Assembly (NCBI GenBank): GCA_034721895.1
Contig: JAYEND010000024.1
Location: 1 to 56,002, forward strand
Origin: SZUA-451 sp034721895
Lineage (GTDB): Bacteria; Campylobacterota; Campylobacteria; Campylobacterales; Sulfurovaceae
DNA length: 56,002 nt
Direction of reading: 5' to 3'
Part shown: positions 33,588 through 42,348 of the stretch, piece after piece
Layout: every line of letters begins with the position of its first letter
How positions within the stretch are numbered: the first letter of the stretch is position 1
Notes under the pieces: model-generated
The model's database searches: none
The model's input: only the letters and a program-made list of their open reading frames with translations
Told to the model about the DNA's origin: nothing
Program-made: the position numbers and the translations under genes

Positions 33588-36326
33588 ATGATGAAACATC
33601 TTCTTTTTCTATTTTTCTTTACTACTTCACTTTTCCCTTTTTATCTATCAGATAGTTTACCAAAAGAGGCAGTTCAGCTGGTAGATTCTTTCGATTGCTT
33701 CAGCAAAGATGATAAAACAGTACTTTATAGCTATATTTTGGCCCTAAAATATCGTATGGATCATGCAGATGATAGAGAAGCTTTAGTTAAGAGTGATCTG
33801 GATTATTGGCGATTATGGCATTTGGCTAGTGATATTGAAAATAAATATGAATTAAATTACCAATTTAGTCATATTTTAGAAGAGACTCTTATCCCTACAA
33901 GTAACGAGAGAAAAGTTTTAAAAAAGTTACGACGAATAGAGGGTAATATCCATACAGACGGATCTTCAGAATCCTCTGCAAAAATGAGTAGATATGATGA
34001 AAAATTGCGTGCAAAACTTCTCTTGAATCCACCAAAATACAAAGTATTGAAAAAAAATCCCTCTTTGCATGATTATAATTTGAGTATATTGAAGAATGAT
34101 CCCAAAATGAGCATTTCAAAAGATATATATAATGAACTTGAAAAGAGAGATCTCAAAGGCGTCAGGAAAGATCTTCTTTTCCGATATGTACTGTTGCAAG
34201 AGGAGAGAAGGCGTAACTACGACAGACCGGCAAAACGGCGCCATATTGAGCAGGAACTGATCTATCTTGCCAAGTGTCAGGATTACTACAAAAACTATCT
34301 TCAGACACCATACAAGGGTAGTTTCATACGAAAACTGGCTGACAGGGTGAGTTCAAGTACAAGTTTTTATCCGGCACTTAAGGAAGAGTTTCTTCCAAAA
34401 GAGATCGAGAATTATTGTGAACATAATATTATGCAGACAAAGGTGACGACATATATTCCTAAAAAAGAGAAGGTCATTGAGAAAAAACAGGCAAAGGTTG
34501 TTCCAAAACTAAAAAATCTTACAGCATTTTTGAAACAGTATGAGAATGATCCGGTAAAGAAAAAATATGCCAAAGAGTATTTTAACCTTATGAAGTCTCA
34601 ATTGCAAAAAAAATCTACTCCCACACCCAATATGGAATCACTCAAATTATTACGATTGAAAAGCTGTTTGGTCGGCAAAGATGATAAGAAAGATTTTGAA
34701 CTCATTTTGGCACGTGTGAAAGATTTTAGGATAGAAGGTTTAAAAGAGACCTTCTATAGCAATATTTTTAATTCTCAAAGATGGTGGAAGATGACAATTA
34801 AGATGAAAATGGATGCAGAAGGTGAGATTGAAGCATTAAAACACTTTTTTGATTGTAATGCCACGATGCTGACATTGGGAAAGAGTAAAAAAAGCAGAGT
34901 AAAAAACAGTGCAAATACAAAGCAGCCGATGCAGAATGCAACAGATATGCGTAATGCGGTCTCTCAAAAAGATGAAATACTCAAGTACTATGCAAAGTTG
35001 TTCGAAAATAAACCCACACCGGATATGTCAAATCAAAAAGCGATCGAGGCAGGCATGATAGACAAAAAATGGCTCAATGTGAAAAATGAGATCGTGACAC
35101 CTTTGGGAAAGAGTGTTACAATAAGCGGCCTGCCAAAGGGAGGAGTCAAGCTGACATACCGAGGTATCCCAAAAGGTAAACTCTGTACAGACTTCATACA
35201 GTTGAACAAAAATGATGTGATCTACTTTAATCATAAACGTTACAGAGGTCTTGACTATATTATGCTCAACGATCATAAGATCAAACTTAATCACTATGTT
35301 TACAAACATGCACAAAGACTCTGCAATGAACGCTCAGATAATACAGTGAGTTTTGTAAAAGAAAAAATAATAAAGAGGCATACTTTTAAAGGTATCGAAA
35401 TGGCCTCATCCTATGGCAAAGTCGATCATACCAGAAGTATGGACTATAGAGGTGCTGACATTTTGATGAGTCCTGACAAAAAACGATTTGCTATCACTTC
35501 AGAAGCGAAACTTTTCGATGTTGAAACACTCTCATTGATGATGGATCTCAATAGTGGCGGTGGAAATGATATCCGTTTGGCATTCTCACCGGATAACCGC
35601 TGGCTTGCAGTGGGGAATTATCATGATTTTATAGCATTGTGGGATATGAAAACACTGAACAGGTATCAAAAAATAGATACAGAAGACAACAATGGCTACT
35701 CTTCGATGCTATTTTTGCCTGACAGCAAAACATTGGTATTACAGCTTAACTCAAAAATCTATTTTCTTGATAGCCAGAGTCAATCAATCCTGGGCACCTT
35801 GACACCAAAATGGGAAGAAGGAGACTACAGGCCTCGTATACTGGCAGTCGCTCACAACCCAAAAAAGAAACAGCTCTATATCAGCAATGAAAAGCAAATT
35901 GAAATTTGGGACATTAATCAAGTTGACAGCCCAAAATATATTGCAGAACTTAAAGACAAGACAGGAAGACGAGTAAGTGCATTGAAGGTTGATTCCCGTA
36001 ATGAAAATATTTTGATATCTGCTGATAATAAAGGGGTAAAATTCTGGAACATTGATAAAGGTAAGGTTATACAGCGATTGATACCTGATGCACATAGTGA
36101 GATTCGACGTATTGTGATGAGTGATGACAATTGCTATCTATTGGGTGTTGGCAAGTATGTGTTAGTCTGGGAACTGGGCAGTGGACTACAATATGATATA
36201 TTAAGTGGAGGTAATACCGACATAGCAGAGGATGCTATTTTTCTGCCAAATTCTCATTCGTTTATAACAATAGGAAGTGGCAGCATGGATATGCCTCATA
36301 TGCATCTTTGGGAGATAAAAAAGTAA
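33588..36326 (+). CDS. Large exported protein with C-terminal WD40 propeller and a pilin-like internal segment
   Basis: The 912-residue protein has a signal peptide (HLLFLFFFTTSLFPFYL), about 480 residues of charged helical sequence without recognised domains, and a C-terminal WD40-type beta-propeller from about residue 620 (repeats such as IALWDMKTLNRY, IEIWDINQ, VKFWNIDKGKV, VLVWELGSG). Between them, residues about 484-540 read AIEAGMI... TPLGKSVTISGLP... GIPKGKLCTDFIQL, which resembles the globular end of type IV pilins of the PilS group (GG-VTV, then ITY-VP-xxC). Codon use is more AT-rich than neighbours, and a toxin remnant lies just upstream, so it may be acquired. The start is MM at 33588 or 33591. 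I do not recognise a function. Confidence 0.8.
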   Translation: MMKHLLFLFFFTTSLFPFYLSDSLPKEAVQLVDSFDCFSKDDKTVLYSYILALKYRMDHADDREALVKSDLDYWRLWHLASDIENKYELNYQFSHILEETLIPTSNERKVLKKLRRIEGNIHTDGSSESSAKMSRYDEKLRAKLLLNPPKYKVLKKNPSLHDYNLSILKNDPKMSISKDIYNELEKRDLKGVRKDLLFRYVLLQEERRRNYDRPAKRRHIEQELIYLAKCQDYYKNYLQTPYKGSFIRKLADRVSSSTSFYPALKEEFLPKEIENYCEHNIMQTKVTTYIPKKEKVIEKKQAKVVPKLKNLTAFLKQYENDPVKKKYAKEYFNLMKSQLQKKSTPTPNMESLKLLRLKSCLVGKDDKKDFELILARVKDFRIEGLKETFYSNIFNSQRWWKMTIKMKMDAEGEIEALKHFFDCNATMLTLGKSKKSRVKNSANTKQPMQNATDMRNAVSQKDEILKYYAKLFENKPTPDMSNQKAIEAGMIDKKWLNVKNEIVTPLGKSVTISGLPKGGVKLTYRGIPKGKLCTDFIQLNKNDVIYFNHKRYRGLDYIMLNDHKIKLNHYVYKHAQRLCNERSDNTVSFVKEKIIKRHTFKGIEMASSYGKVDHTRSMDYRGADILMSPDKKRFAITSEAKLFDVETLSLMMDLNSGGGNDIRLAFSPDNRWLAVGNYHDFIALWDMKTLNRYQKIDTEDNNGYSSMLFLPDSKTLVLQLNSKIYFLDSQSQSILGTLTPKWEEGDYRPRILAVAHNPKKKQLYISNEKQIEIWDINQVDSPKYIAELKDKTGRRVSALKVDSRNENILISADNKGVKFWNIDKGKVIQRLIPDAHSEIRRIVMSDDNCYLLGVGKYVLVWELGSGLQYDILSGGNTDIAEDAIFLPNSHSFITIGSGSMDMPHMHLWEIKK

Positions 36327-36490
36327 GTTTATTTCTTTCTGTAAAAGAATAAAAATATCCCCAAAGAAACAGGATATAAATGGAGACAGGCTGAATAAAA
36401 ATCAATGTGATCAAATCCAACTTCCCCAAACTGGTCAACATAATGGAGGTTCTAGTGAAAAGCTCAAGAGACATACATTGCATAAATTAT

Positions 36491-37135
36491 TTACTTCGAA
36501 AAGTGCTGATAATCCTTCACTTTTGGCCAGTCACCGCCCCACCTCCAGCCATATTTTTTAAAGATTTGTGTCGCCTTATCATTTTTCAAAAGTACCGCTT
36601 TGTCTCCAGGATCAGAAAGGTTTCGATGTATCCTTTTGCGATATTTCAAAGAGGCTTTATGGGAGATACGTCCGCTTTTTGCAATATAGGGATTCTCTAT
36701 CGGATTGATATCGATCGCCCTGCCATAGGCATGTTTTGACCACTTTTTACTGCCTGTCGCAGGACGACAGTTAAACGCAGACGTATTATCTGCTTCTATC
36801 GACTGCCAGTCATTTCCTTTGAAGTCACTCACAAGCCTCATTTTTCTTACAGGATATTCCATCTGATAAAGTTCCCTGAAAACAGATACTACACTTTTAG
36901 AAACACTTCTGTGCATGATCAGCTCACCCATATGGCTACTACCGTCAAAATCCCAGTGGCTCACACGAATATAGCGCAAATCACTTAGCCTGACAGGACA
37001 GCCCTTCCTCCAGGAGTTTCCCTTGATCATGCGTTGTTTGATTTCTGGTGTGATTTTACTTATACTGGCACTAAAATCTGCAAAAAGTGCGGTAATGGAA
37101 AAAATTAATAGACCAAAAATAGTTTTATTCATCAT
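36491..37135 (-). CDS. M15-family peptidoglycan carboxypeptidase/endopeptidase-like protein
   Basis: A signal peptide (NKTIFGLLIFSITALF) precedes a zinc peptidase domain of the M15 family (VanY/endolysin-like, M15_4 group). The zinc ligands are seen in SKHAYGRAIDINP (HxxGxAxD) and the final His in KDYQHF, with WRWGGDW between them as in the extensin-like/endolysin group. Such enzymes cut peptidoglycan stems or D-Ala-D-Ala. The frame extends to 37192, but ATG at 37135 has AAAAGGAAA upstream and gives a normal signal peptide. It converges with the WD40 gene across a 164-base gap that shows only weak hairpins. Confidence 0.85.
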   Translation of the reverse strand: MMNKTIFGLLIFSITALFADFSASISKITPEIKQRMIKGNSWRKGCPVRLSDLRYIRVSHWDFDGSSHMGELIMHRSVSKSVVSVFRELYQMEYPVRKMRLVSDFKGNDWQSIEADNTSAFNCRPATGSKKWSKHAYGRAIDINPIENPYIAKSGRISHKASLKYRKRIHRNLSDPGDKAVLLKNDKATQIFKKYGWRWGGDWPKVKDYQHFSK

Positions 37136-37246
37136 GATTTCCTTTTGGGCACCTCTAAAACCCTTATGATTATTATAGCGTTTACCCTTCATTTACTCTG
37201 CTCCCTTATGATATACTGGTATTAGAAAATAACTATGGGGGAACAA

Positions 37247-38083
37247 ATGGAACAATTAAAAACCTATGCGCTGATGATAGGACTGACTCTGATCTTTATC
37301 TGGTTCGGCGGATTGATCGGTGGGCAGACAGGGATGATCATCGCTTTTTTGATCGCAGCAGGAATGAATTTCTATGCCTACTACTACAGTGATCAGCAGA
37401 TCCTTAAACACTATCATGCGATTCCCGTTGACAGAGCTTCAGCACCCGGCATCTACAATATCGTAGAGAGATTGACCCAGAGAGCTGATCTCCCCATGCC
37501 ACAAGTCTATATCATCCCTGACCCGATACCCAATGCCTTTGCGACAGGAAGAGACTATGATCATGCGGCGGTAGCTGTGACGGAAGGACTACTTGATCTT
37601 CTGGATGAAGAAGAGATCGAAGGGGTCATCGCCCATGAACTTAGCCACATCAAACATTATGATATGCTTATCGGCACGATTGTTGCTTCGATCGCCGGAG
37701 CGATCGCCATGCTGGCAAACTTCGGTATGTTCTTCGGCGGCGACAGAGACCGTCCCAATCCTATCGTGATGATCGCTCTGATGATCATCATGCCATTAGC
37801 CGCCTCACTGATCCAGATGACAGTCAGCCGCGGTCGTGAATTTATGGCAGATGAAGGTGCTGCACGCATGACAGGCCATCCCGAATGGCTGCAAAGCGGG
37901 CTGGCAAAACTCGATAACTATTCTCGCCAGGGCGTTATCCACGATGCCGATCCGCAAACCGCCCATATGTTCATCGTCAACCCCTTCGCCGGTGTAAAGA
38001 ACAGTATGAAAACACTCTTCAGCACACACCCAAGCACCGAACAACGCATCGAAAGACTCGAAGCTCTCAAAGGAGAGCTTTGA
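37247..38083 (+). CDS. htpX: HtpX-like membrane zinc protease
   Basis: Two N-terminal membrane helices, the zinc motif HELSH in GVIAHELSHIKHYD (near residue 130), two further helices, and a downstream Glu in SRGREFMADEGAARM mark HtpX, an M48 protease for quality control of membrane proteins. Length 278-282 is typical. The start at 37247 has GGGGGA upstream; an ATG four codons earlier (37235) is in frame but lacks a good RBS. A TATACT box lies at 37212-37217. It is separated from rnr by a hairpin and a repeat array. Confidence 0.94.
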   Translation: MEQLKTYALMIGLTLIFIWFGGLIGGQTGMIIAFLIAAGMNFYAYYYSDQQILKHYHAIPVDRASAPGIYNIVERLTQRADLPMPQVYIIPDPIPNAFATGRDYDHAAVAVTEGLLDLLDEEEIEGVIAHELSHIKHYDMLIGTIVASIAGAIAMLANFGMFFGGDRDRPNPIVMIALMIIMPLAASLIQMTVSRGREFMADEGAARMTGHPEWLQSGLAKLDNYSRQGVIHDADPQTAHMFIVNPFAGVKNSMKTLFSTHPSTEQRIERLEALKGEL

Positions 38084-38089
38084 GCTCAA
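38070..38089 (+). terminator. Hairpin at the htpX 3' end
   Basis: AAGCTCTC-AAAG-GAGAGCTT forms a perfect 8-bp stem that overlaps the last codons and stop of htpX. It has no T-tract and may act as an mRNA 3' stabiliser or weak terminator. Confidence 0.35.
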
Positions 38090-38096
38090 ACTATGC

Positions 38097-38102
38097 TATA
38101 AT
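38097..38102 (+). promoter_or_regulatory. -10 box upstream of the rnr leader
   Basis: CTATGCTATAATC has an extended TATAAT that ends 6 bases before ATG at 38109. TATGCTATAAT also occurs upstream of the metallopeptidase lipoprotein (42692-42702). The predicted transcription start is at or next to the leader ATG. Confidence 0.5.
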
Positions 38103-38108
38103 CTCCTC

Positions 38109-38177
38109 ATGAAAAAACCACTGCTCACTGCTCACTGCTCACTGCTCACTGCTCATACCTCTAAAGGAGGTATCTAA
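38109..38177 (+). CDS. Putative 22-residue leader peptide of rnr, mostly encoded by a tandem repeat
   Basis: ATG at 38109 opens a frame encoding MKKPLL...KGGI and ends with TAA at 38175-38177, which directly abuts the TTG start of rnr at 38178. Five tandem CTGCTCA units (38121-38155) encode most of it, so each change of one unit shifts the frame. The rnr Shine-Dalgarno AAAGGAGG lies inside this frame. Its ATG is 6 bases after a -10 box, which suggests leaderless translation. The peptide is not confirmed. Confidence 0.4.
   Translation: MKKPLLTAHCSLLTAHTSKGGI
38121..38155 (+). repeat. CTGCTCA x5 tandem heptamer array
   Basis: Five perfect copies of CTGCTCA sit between htpX and rnr. Perfect identity implies recent expansion or active slippage. 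The unit is the same as that in the decayed array at 4091-4118. Confidence 0.95.
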
Positions 38178-40157
38178 TTGTCTCCTTTCGCCATCCAGCT
38201 CATCAACAGCTGTCTCATCTCGGATATTGAAGAGGAGGACCGGAACAGCTTTCAGGCCCTGCAGAATCTTGGCGCACTCGAAGAAGTCGGTGGGCTATGG
38301 AAACTGCGCTCCATCTATCGTGCCGGAGAACTCTATCTGGCAAAAGACGGCAGGGGCTATGTCGAGGCCCAATTCAAAGAGCAGAAGGATCTGCTGATCG
38401 AACCTGACGACCTGGGTAATGCGAAGCATGGTGATACGGTTGTCGCCAAGCGGATCATTGCCCGACGCGGACGGGCCAGCGGCAAGATTATACTTGTTAT
38501 CAAAAAGGCGCATCTTTTTACGATCGCCTATACCTATCGGGATGAATCAGGCAACTTTGAAATCCGCGACATCAGGACAGCACTTCCTACCCATGCCGTT
38601 ATGGAGGGTATGGATCTCAAAGCATTCAAGATCGGCACTGTTCTCAAAGTCGATATAGATACGGATCAGGTGATCGAAGTCTTCGGGCATCTGGCTGACC
38701 CGAAAGTAGATGAGAAAATTTCTCTGGCACTTTACGATCGTGCAGATACTTTTCCGCCCGAATGTATCGAGCAGGCAAAAGAGGTAGAGACCAGCGTTGA
38801 CCGCGATGAACATCCCGATCGGATCGATCTCACCCATCTTGATTTTTGCACGATCGATCCTGTTACGGCGAAGGATTTTGATGATGCGATCTATTTTGAT
38901 CTATCGAAACATACCCTCTATGTCGCCATCGCTGATGTGAGTCACTATGTTGCCTACTTTACTCCGATAGACAAAGAGGCAAAGAAGAGAGGCTTCACTA
39001 CCTACCTGCCCCATAAATCCTTCCCCATGCTCCCAAGAGAGTTGAGTGAAAATATCTGCTCACTCAAGCCGCATGTTGACCGTCTGGCATTTGTAGCCAG
39101 GATCGAACTGGGTAAAAATTCTCTTAAATCTGTCAAAGAGGAGTTTTTCGAAGCGATTATCCACTCCAGGCGGCGTTTCAACTATGATCAGATCGATGAA
39201 ATGATTAACAACCAGGGTGCCGGTGCAGAAGAAAACGATGCCAGGATCCTGAGTTACCTTCTTCCTCTTCAGAAGATCACAGAGAAACTGCGAAACAATC
39301 GTCTCAAAAACGGTTTTGATTTCCGAAGTGAAGAGATCAAACTCTCCATCGATGCTGATCATCTCCTGACCGATACGATGATCGAGACAGGCACCCCCTC
39401 CCACTCTCTTATCGAAGAATGTATGCTCCTCGCCAATCAGGCAGCCGCCAAAAGATTCACTATCAAAGGCACAGATGAAGAGTATGGCATCTTCCGTATC
39501 CATGAACCACCACAACTGGCAAAGATAGAGACACTCCTTGAAGAGCTTGCCGCTATAGGTCTCTTTGTCGAGAGCTATGAGGACTCCCCTTCCCTGATCC
39601 GTGCGATCCAGACAGAGGCCAAAAAGATGGGACTGGAGAGCGAAGTCGATGCGATGATCATCAAATCTCTCAGGAGAGCCGCTTACGCCGCCCGCAACAT
39701 CGGCCACTTCGGCCTGGGGTTCAGCCACTACAGCCACTTCACTTCCCCTATCAGAAGATACAGTGACCTGATCCTCCACCGCCTGATAAAAACGCAACTT
39801 CAAAACGACAAAGAGGAAGCAGAGTATCTACTGCGAAATATCGAACCGCTCTGCGCCAGGGTCAGCGATCTCGAACGGGAAAGCACCAAGGCGGAATGGG
39901 ATTTCAGAGACCGGAAATTTGCCCGATGGGCAGAGAAAGAGATCGGTGCCTTCTTCCCTGCAGAAGTGATCGAAACAGGTGAAAGTGCCAAAGCAATCCT
40001 GCTCGGTGATGTTAAAGGTGTCACCGTCAATCTCAAAGGGGACAATATCATGCTTTTCGATAGAGTACGCGTCATGATCACCCAAGTCGATATCGCCATG
40101 GCAACGATCATGGCTGAAGTCGTCGTCAAGTTAGATAAAGATGAAATGGAGCTATAA
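38178..40157 (+). CDS. rnr: Ribonuclease R (RNB family exoribonuclease)
   Basis: This 659-residue 3'-5' exoribonuclease shows the RNB domain: FCTIDPVTAKDFDDAIYF with the catalytic Asp cluster near residues 230-245, DVSHYV, LPRELSENICSLKP, GFSHYSHFTSPIRRYSDLILHR, and a C-terminal S1-like region. N-terminal cold-shock domains are reduced relative to Escherichia coli RNase R, as in Helicobacter. The start is TTG at 38178, chosen because AAAGGAGG stands 7 bases before it. The order rnr-holA-rpsF-ssb-rpsR is that of Helicobacter. Confidence 0.94.
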   Translation: MSPFAIQLINSCLISDIEEEDRNSFQALQNLGALEEVGGLWKLRSIYRAGELYLAKDGRGYVEAQFKEQKDLLIEPDDLGNAKHGDTVVAKRIIARRGRASGKIILVIKKAHLFTIAYTYRDESGNFEIRDIRTALPTHAVMEGMDLKAFKIGTVLKVDIDTDQVIEVFGHLADPKVDEKISLALYDRADTFPPECIEQAKEVETSVDRDEHPDRIDLTHLDFCTIDPVTAKDFDDAIYFDLSKHTLYVAIADVSHYVAYFTPIDKEAKKRGFTTYLPHKSFPMLPRELSENICSLKPHVDRLAFVARIELGKNSLKSVKEEFFEAIIHSRRRFNYDQIDEMINNQGAGAEENDARILSYLLPLQKITEKLRNNRLKNGFDFRSEEIKLSIDADHLLTDTMIETGTPSHSLIEECMLLANQAAAKRFTIKGTDEEYGIFRIHEPPQLAKIETLLEELAAIGLFVESYEDSPSLIRAIQTEAKKMGLESEVDAMIIKSLRRAAYAARNIGHFGLGFSHYSHFTSPIRRYSDLILHRLIKTQLQNDKEEAEYLLRNIEPLCARVSDLERESTKAEWDFRDRKFARWAEKEIGAFFPAEVIETGESAKAILLGDVKGVTVNLKGDNIMLFDRVRVMITQVDIAMATIMAEVVVKLDKDEMEL

Positions 40158-40186
40158 ATGGCCAGATACTGTCATTATTCTAAAAT

Positions 40187-40211
40187 AAAAGCATTGCAAA
40201 GCAATGCTTTT
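40187..40211 (+). terminator. Perfect hairpin between rnr and holA, part of a repeat element
   Basis: AAAAGCATTGC-AAA-GCAATGCTTTT is a perfect 11-bp stem 29 bases after the rnr stop. The T-run lets it act as a terminator. A linker of 9 bases follows and then the TCACCAT array, the same layout as at 46.3, 46.4, 47.1, 52.2 and 54.2 kb. Confidence 0.6.
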
Positions 40212-40220
40212 CAAAACTAC

Positions 40221-40247
40221 TCACCATTCACCATTCACCATTCACCA
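40221..40247 (+). repeat. TCACCAT x3.9 tandem heptamer array
   Basis: Three full TCACCAT units and a six-base partial one lie directly upstream of holA, preceded by the hairpin at 40187-40211. Confidence 0.95.
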
Positions 40248-40269
40248 AAAACTCCACAGGAGTTTTACC

Positions 40270-41247
40270 TTGTATAAAAGAGAGCTTGACCAAAGACTCC
40301 AAAGAGAGTTGCCCAAGGCACTGCTTCTCTACGGTGACAATGCCTATATGATCGACTATTATATTGGCTACTACATCAACAAACTTCAAGCCAGAGAGGA
40401 TCTGCTGGCACTCTATTTTGATGAGTGGGATTTCAATCAGGCAAAGACCTATCTCTCACAGAGTTCTCTTTTTGGAGGTACCAATCTGCTGATAGTCAGA
40501 CAGGACAAGAAGCTCCCCAAAAAAGAGCTGGACAGCCTGATAGAGTTTGCCAAAAAAAACAGTGATAACTATTTTCTCCTGGGATTTAGCGGTGAAGCCA
40601 AAGATGCCAAAAGCATGCAGAGCAGTTTTGCTGAAAAAAAGGGTGGGATATGGGCACGCTTTTTTGAACCAAATGTCAATGAAGGGGCGGAGGCACTTCG
40701 GCAAAAAGCCCAAATGATCGGTCTTGATATCGATCACTATGCCCTCCAGCATCTCATGCTGATACTCAACAACAACCTGGCACTTTGTGCCAACGAACTG
40801 GATAAACTTGCAATTCTCGGTACCAAAATCACCAGCAAAGATATTGATCAACTGGTCTACTCCACTGCTCCGCTTGCCACCGAACAGTTCCTCACCGAGC
40901 TCTTCGAGAAAAAGCCGGTGACGGAGATGATCGGCACATTGCTGGAGATAGGTGAAGATGAAGCCTCCCTCTTGCGTTCCACTCAGCGTTTTGTCAACGA
41001 GATCTTTCTCTTCAATGCCTATATCAAACTACATGGGGCACCTGACTCTGCTGCGATCCTCGGCTACAAACTCCCCAAACAGATCGAAGAGAAAAAGGCG
41101 CAACTTGCGATGAAGATCAAACCTGCCGCTCTTCTTGGTATCTCCGAACATCTCCTGGAGAGTGAACTTGAAATGAAACGCCCCAACGGAGCCAATAAAG
41201 AGACACTTCTCTATGGTACCTACATTAAAATGCAGAGATACCTATAG
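40270..41247 (+). CDS. holA: DNA polymerase III delta subunit HolA
   Basis: The protein matches the delta subunit of the clamp loader, which opens the sliding clamp: KALLLYGDNAYMIDYYIGYY at the start, a central ATPase-like fold without P-loop (LFGGTNLLIVRQDKKLPKKEL; LALCANELDKLAILG) and a helical C-terminal collar. I chose TTG at 40270 because CAGGAG lies 8 bases before it; the longer frame from ATG at 40204 would translate through the hairpin arm and the TCACCAT array. Position between rnr and rpsF agrees with Helicobacter. Confidence 0.87.
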   Translation: MYKRELDQRLQRELPKALLLYGDNAYMIDYYIGYYINKLQAREDLLALYFDEWDFNQAKTYLSQSSLFGGTNLLIVRQDKKLPKKELDSLIEFAKKNSDNYFLLGFSGEAKDAKSMQSSFAEKKGGIWARFFEPNVNEGAEALRQKAQMIGLDIDHYALQHLMLILNNNLALCANELDKLAILGTKITSKDIDQLVYSTAPLATEQFLTELFEKKPVTEMIGTLLEIGEDEASLLRSTQRFVNEIFLFNAYIKLHGAPDSAAILGYKLPKQIEEKKAQLAMKIKPAALLGISEHLLESELEMKRPNGANKETLLYGTYIKMQRYL

Positions 41248-41265
41248 GGAACCCTTACTTCAATT

Positions 41266-41373
41266 TATAATAAGTTATTTTATGGTAATATAGCGCTTCC
41301 AAAATTCTTGCTCAAAGTTTGGATGGCCAAACCAATGGCCAAAACAATGGGCTATTAAACCAAAAGGACACGA
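41266..41373 (+). promoter_or_regulatory. Promoter and structured leader of rpsF-ssb-rpsR
   Basis: TATAAT at 41266-41271 begins a 100-base leader. It holds three related units ATGGCCAAA/ATGGCCAAA/ATGGGCTA and the hairpin GTTTGG-ATGG-CCAAAC, and ATAGC (41290-41294) can pair with GCTAT (41351-41355) to close the region. S6 and S18 are known to regulate their own operon through a leader RNA in many bacteria; the match to that motif was not confirmed here. Confidence 0.4.
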
Positions 41374-41832
41374 ATGATGAATCATTATGAAACGCTGTTT
41401 GTAGTTAAACCTACATTGACAGAAGAAGAGATCAAATCTCAAATTGAAAGAGTAAAAAGTATTCTTGAAAAAGAGGATGCTGAACTCATCGCAACTGATG
41501 ACATGGGAATGAGAAAACTCGCATATCCTGTACAAAAAAATGACAGAGGGTACTACACGGTGCTTTACTATAAAGCCGACGGCGATACTATTGCTGAGCT
41601 TGAAAGAAATTTGAGGATCAATGAAGAAGTCATCAAGTTTTTGACTGTAAAATATGCAAAAACCAAAGAGATCACACAATTTAACAAACTTGTTGCAGCG
41701 GCCAACAAAAAGAGCCAGCCGGCTGAACCGGCTAAAACTGTAAAACCAGTTGAAGATCTGGACATCACTGAAAATGAAGCGCTTGCAGATATGGCAGAGG
41801 AAGAAGCAGCGATAGAAGCAGCAAAAGCATAA
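41374..41832 (+). CDS. rpsF: 30S ribosomal protein S6
   Basis: S6 binds with S18 to the platform of the small subunit. The first 100 residues are typical (HYETLFVVKPTLTEEEIKSQIERV, LAYPVQKNDRGYYTVLYYKAD, LRINEEVIKFLTVK). At 152 residues it has a C-terminal acidic, Ala/Glu-rich tail, as in other Campylobacterota. An AAAGGACACG RBS precedes ATG at 41374; the next codon is also ATG. Confidence 0.96.
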   Translation: MMNHYETLFVVKPTLTEEEIKSQIERVKSILEKEDAELIATDDMGMRKLAYPVQKNDRGYYTVLYYKADGDTIAELERNLRINEEVIKFLTVKYAKTKEITQFNKLVAAANKKSQPAEPAKTVKPVEDLDITENEALADMAEEEAAIEAAKA

Positions 41833-41853
41833 TCAAAGCCTAGGAGCAACCTT

Positions 41854-42339
41854 ATGTATAACAAAATAATATTGATGGGAAATCTCACGAGAGATATTGA
41901 GATAAGATATAGTCAGGGCGGAAGTGCTATCGGCAACACAGGTATCGCAACCAACAGAAAATGGAAATCTCAAACCGGTGAGCAGAAGGAAGAAGTGATG
42001 TTCGTAGATTTGACATTCTTCGGACGAACTGCCGAGATCGCCAATCAATATCTGCGTAAGGGAAGCAAAGTTTTAGTTGATGGGCGACTATCGCTTGATC
42101 AGTGGACAGCACAGGACGGCACAAAGAGAAGTAAGCACGCAGTGATCGTAGAGAATCTGCAGATGCTTCCAAAGAGTGACAATCCTGCTGAAGGCGGAGG
42201 AAACTATGGCAGCCAAAGCCAGTCGAACCAGCAGTATGGATCATCCCAATCTGCACCAAAACCGCAGAATACTGAACCACAGCAAGCGACACAGACCATC
42301 CCGGAAATAGACATCAGTGAAGATGAGATACCATTTTAG
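41854..42339 (+). CDS. ssb: Single-stranded DNA-binding protein SSB
   Basis: The OB-fold (YNKIILMGNLTRDIEIRY, FVDLTFFGRTAEIANQYL, GSKVLVDGRLSLDQW) is followed by a Gln/Ser-rich linker and the acidic tip DISEDEIPF that recruits partner proteins. Length 161. It lies between rpsF and rpsR, 21 and 9 bases from each, in one operon. Confidence 0.97.
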   Translation: MYNKIILMGNLTRDIEIRYSQGGSAIGNTGIATNRKWKSQTGEQKEEVMFVDLTFFGRTAEIANQYLRKGSKVLVDGRLSLDQWTAQDGTKRSKHAVIVENLQMLPKSDNPAEGGGNYGSQSQSNQQYGSSQSAPKPQNTEPQQATQTIPEIDISEDEIPF

Positions 42340-42348
42340 GAGTAAACC

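Noticed and set aside
36327..36490. Small gene between the WD40 and M15 genes
   Set aside because: The short frames present lack a ribosome-binding site and recognisable sequence; the gap looks like convergent 3' ends with weak hairpins.
38121..38155. Heptamer arrays considered as replication-origin iterons
   Set aside because: They are scattered one per intergenic gap with different unit sequences, and no dnaA, DnaA-box cluster or replication initiator gene adjoins them.
39060..39803. Minus-strand open frame of 247 codons opposite rnr
   Set aside because: rnr covers it with intact catalytic motifs; the antisense product has no family features.
40204..40269. ATG start at 40204 for holA
   Set aside because: It lies in the hairpin arm, would translate the TCACCAT array and has no ribosome-binding site, whereas TTG at 40270 has CAGGAG.
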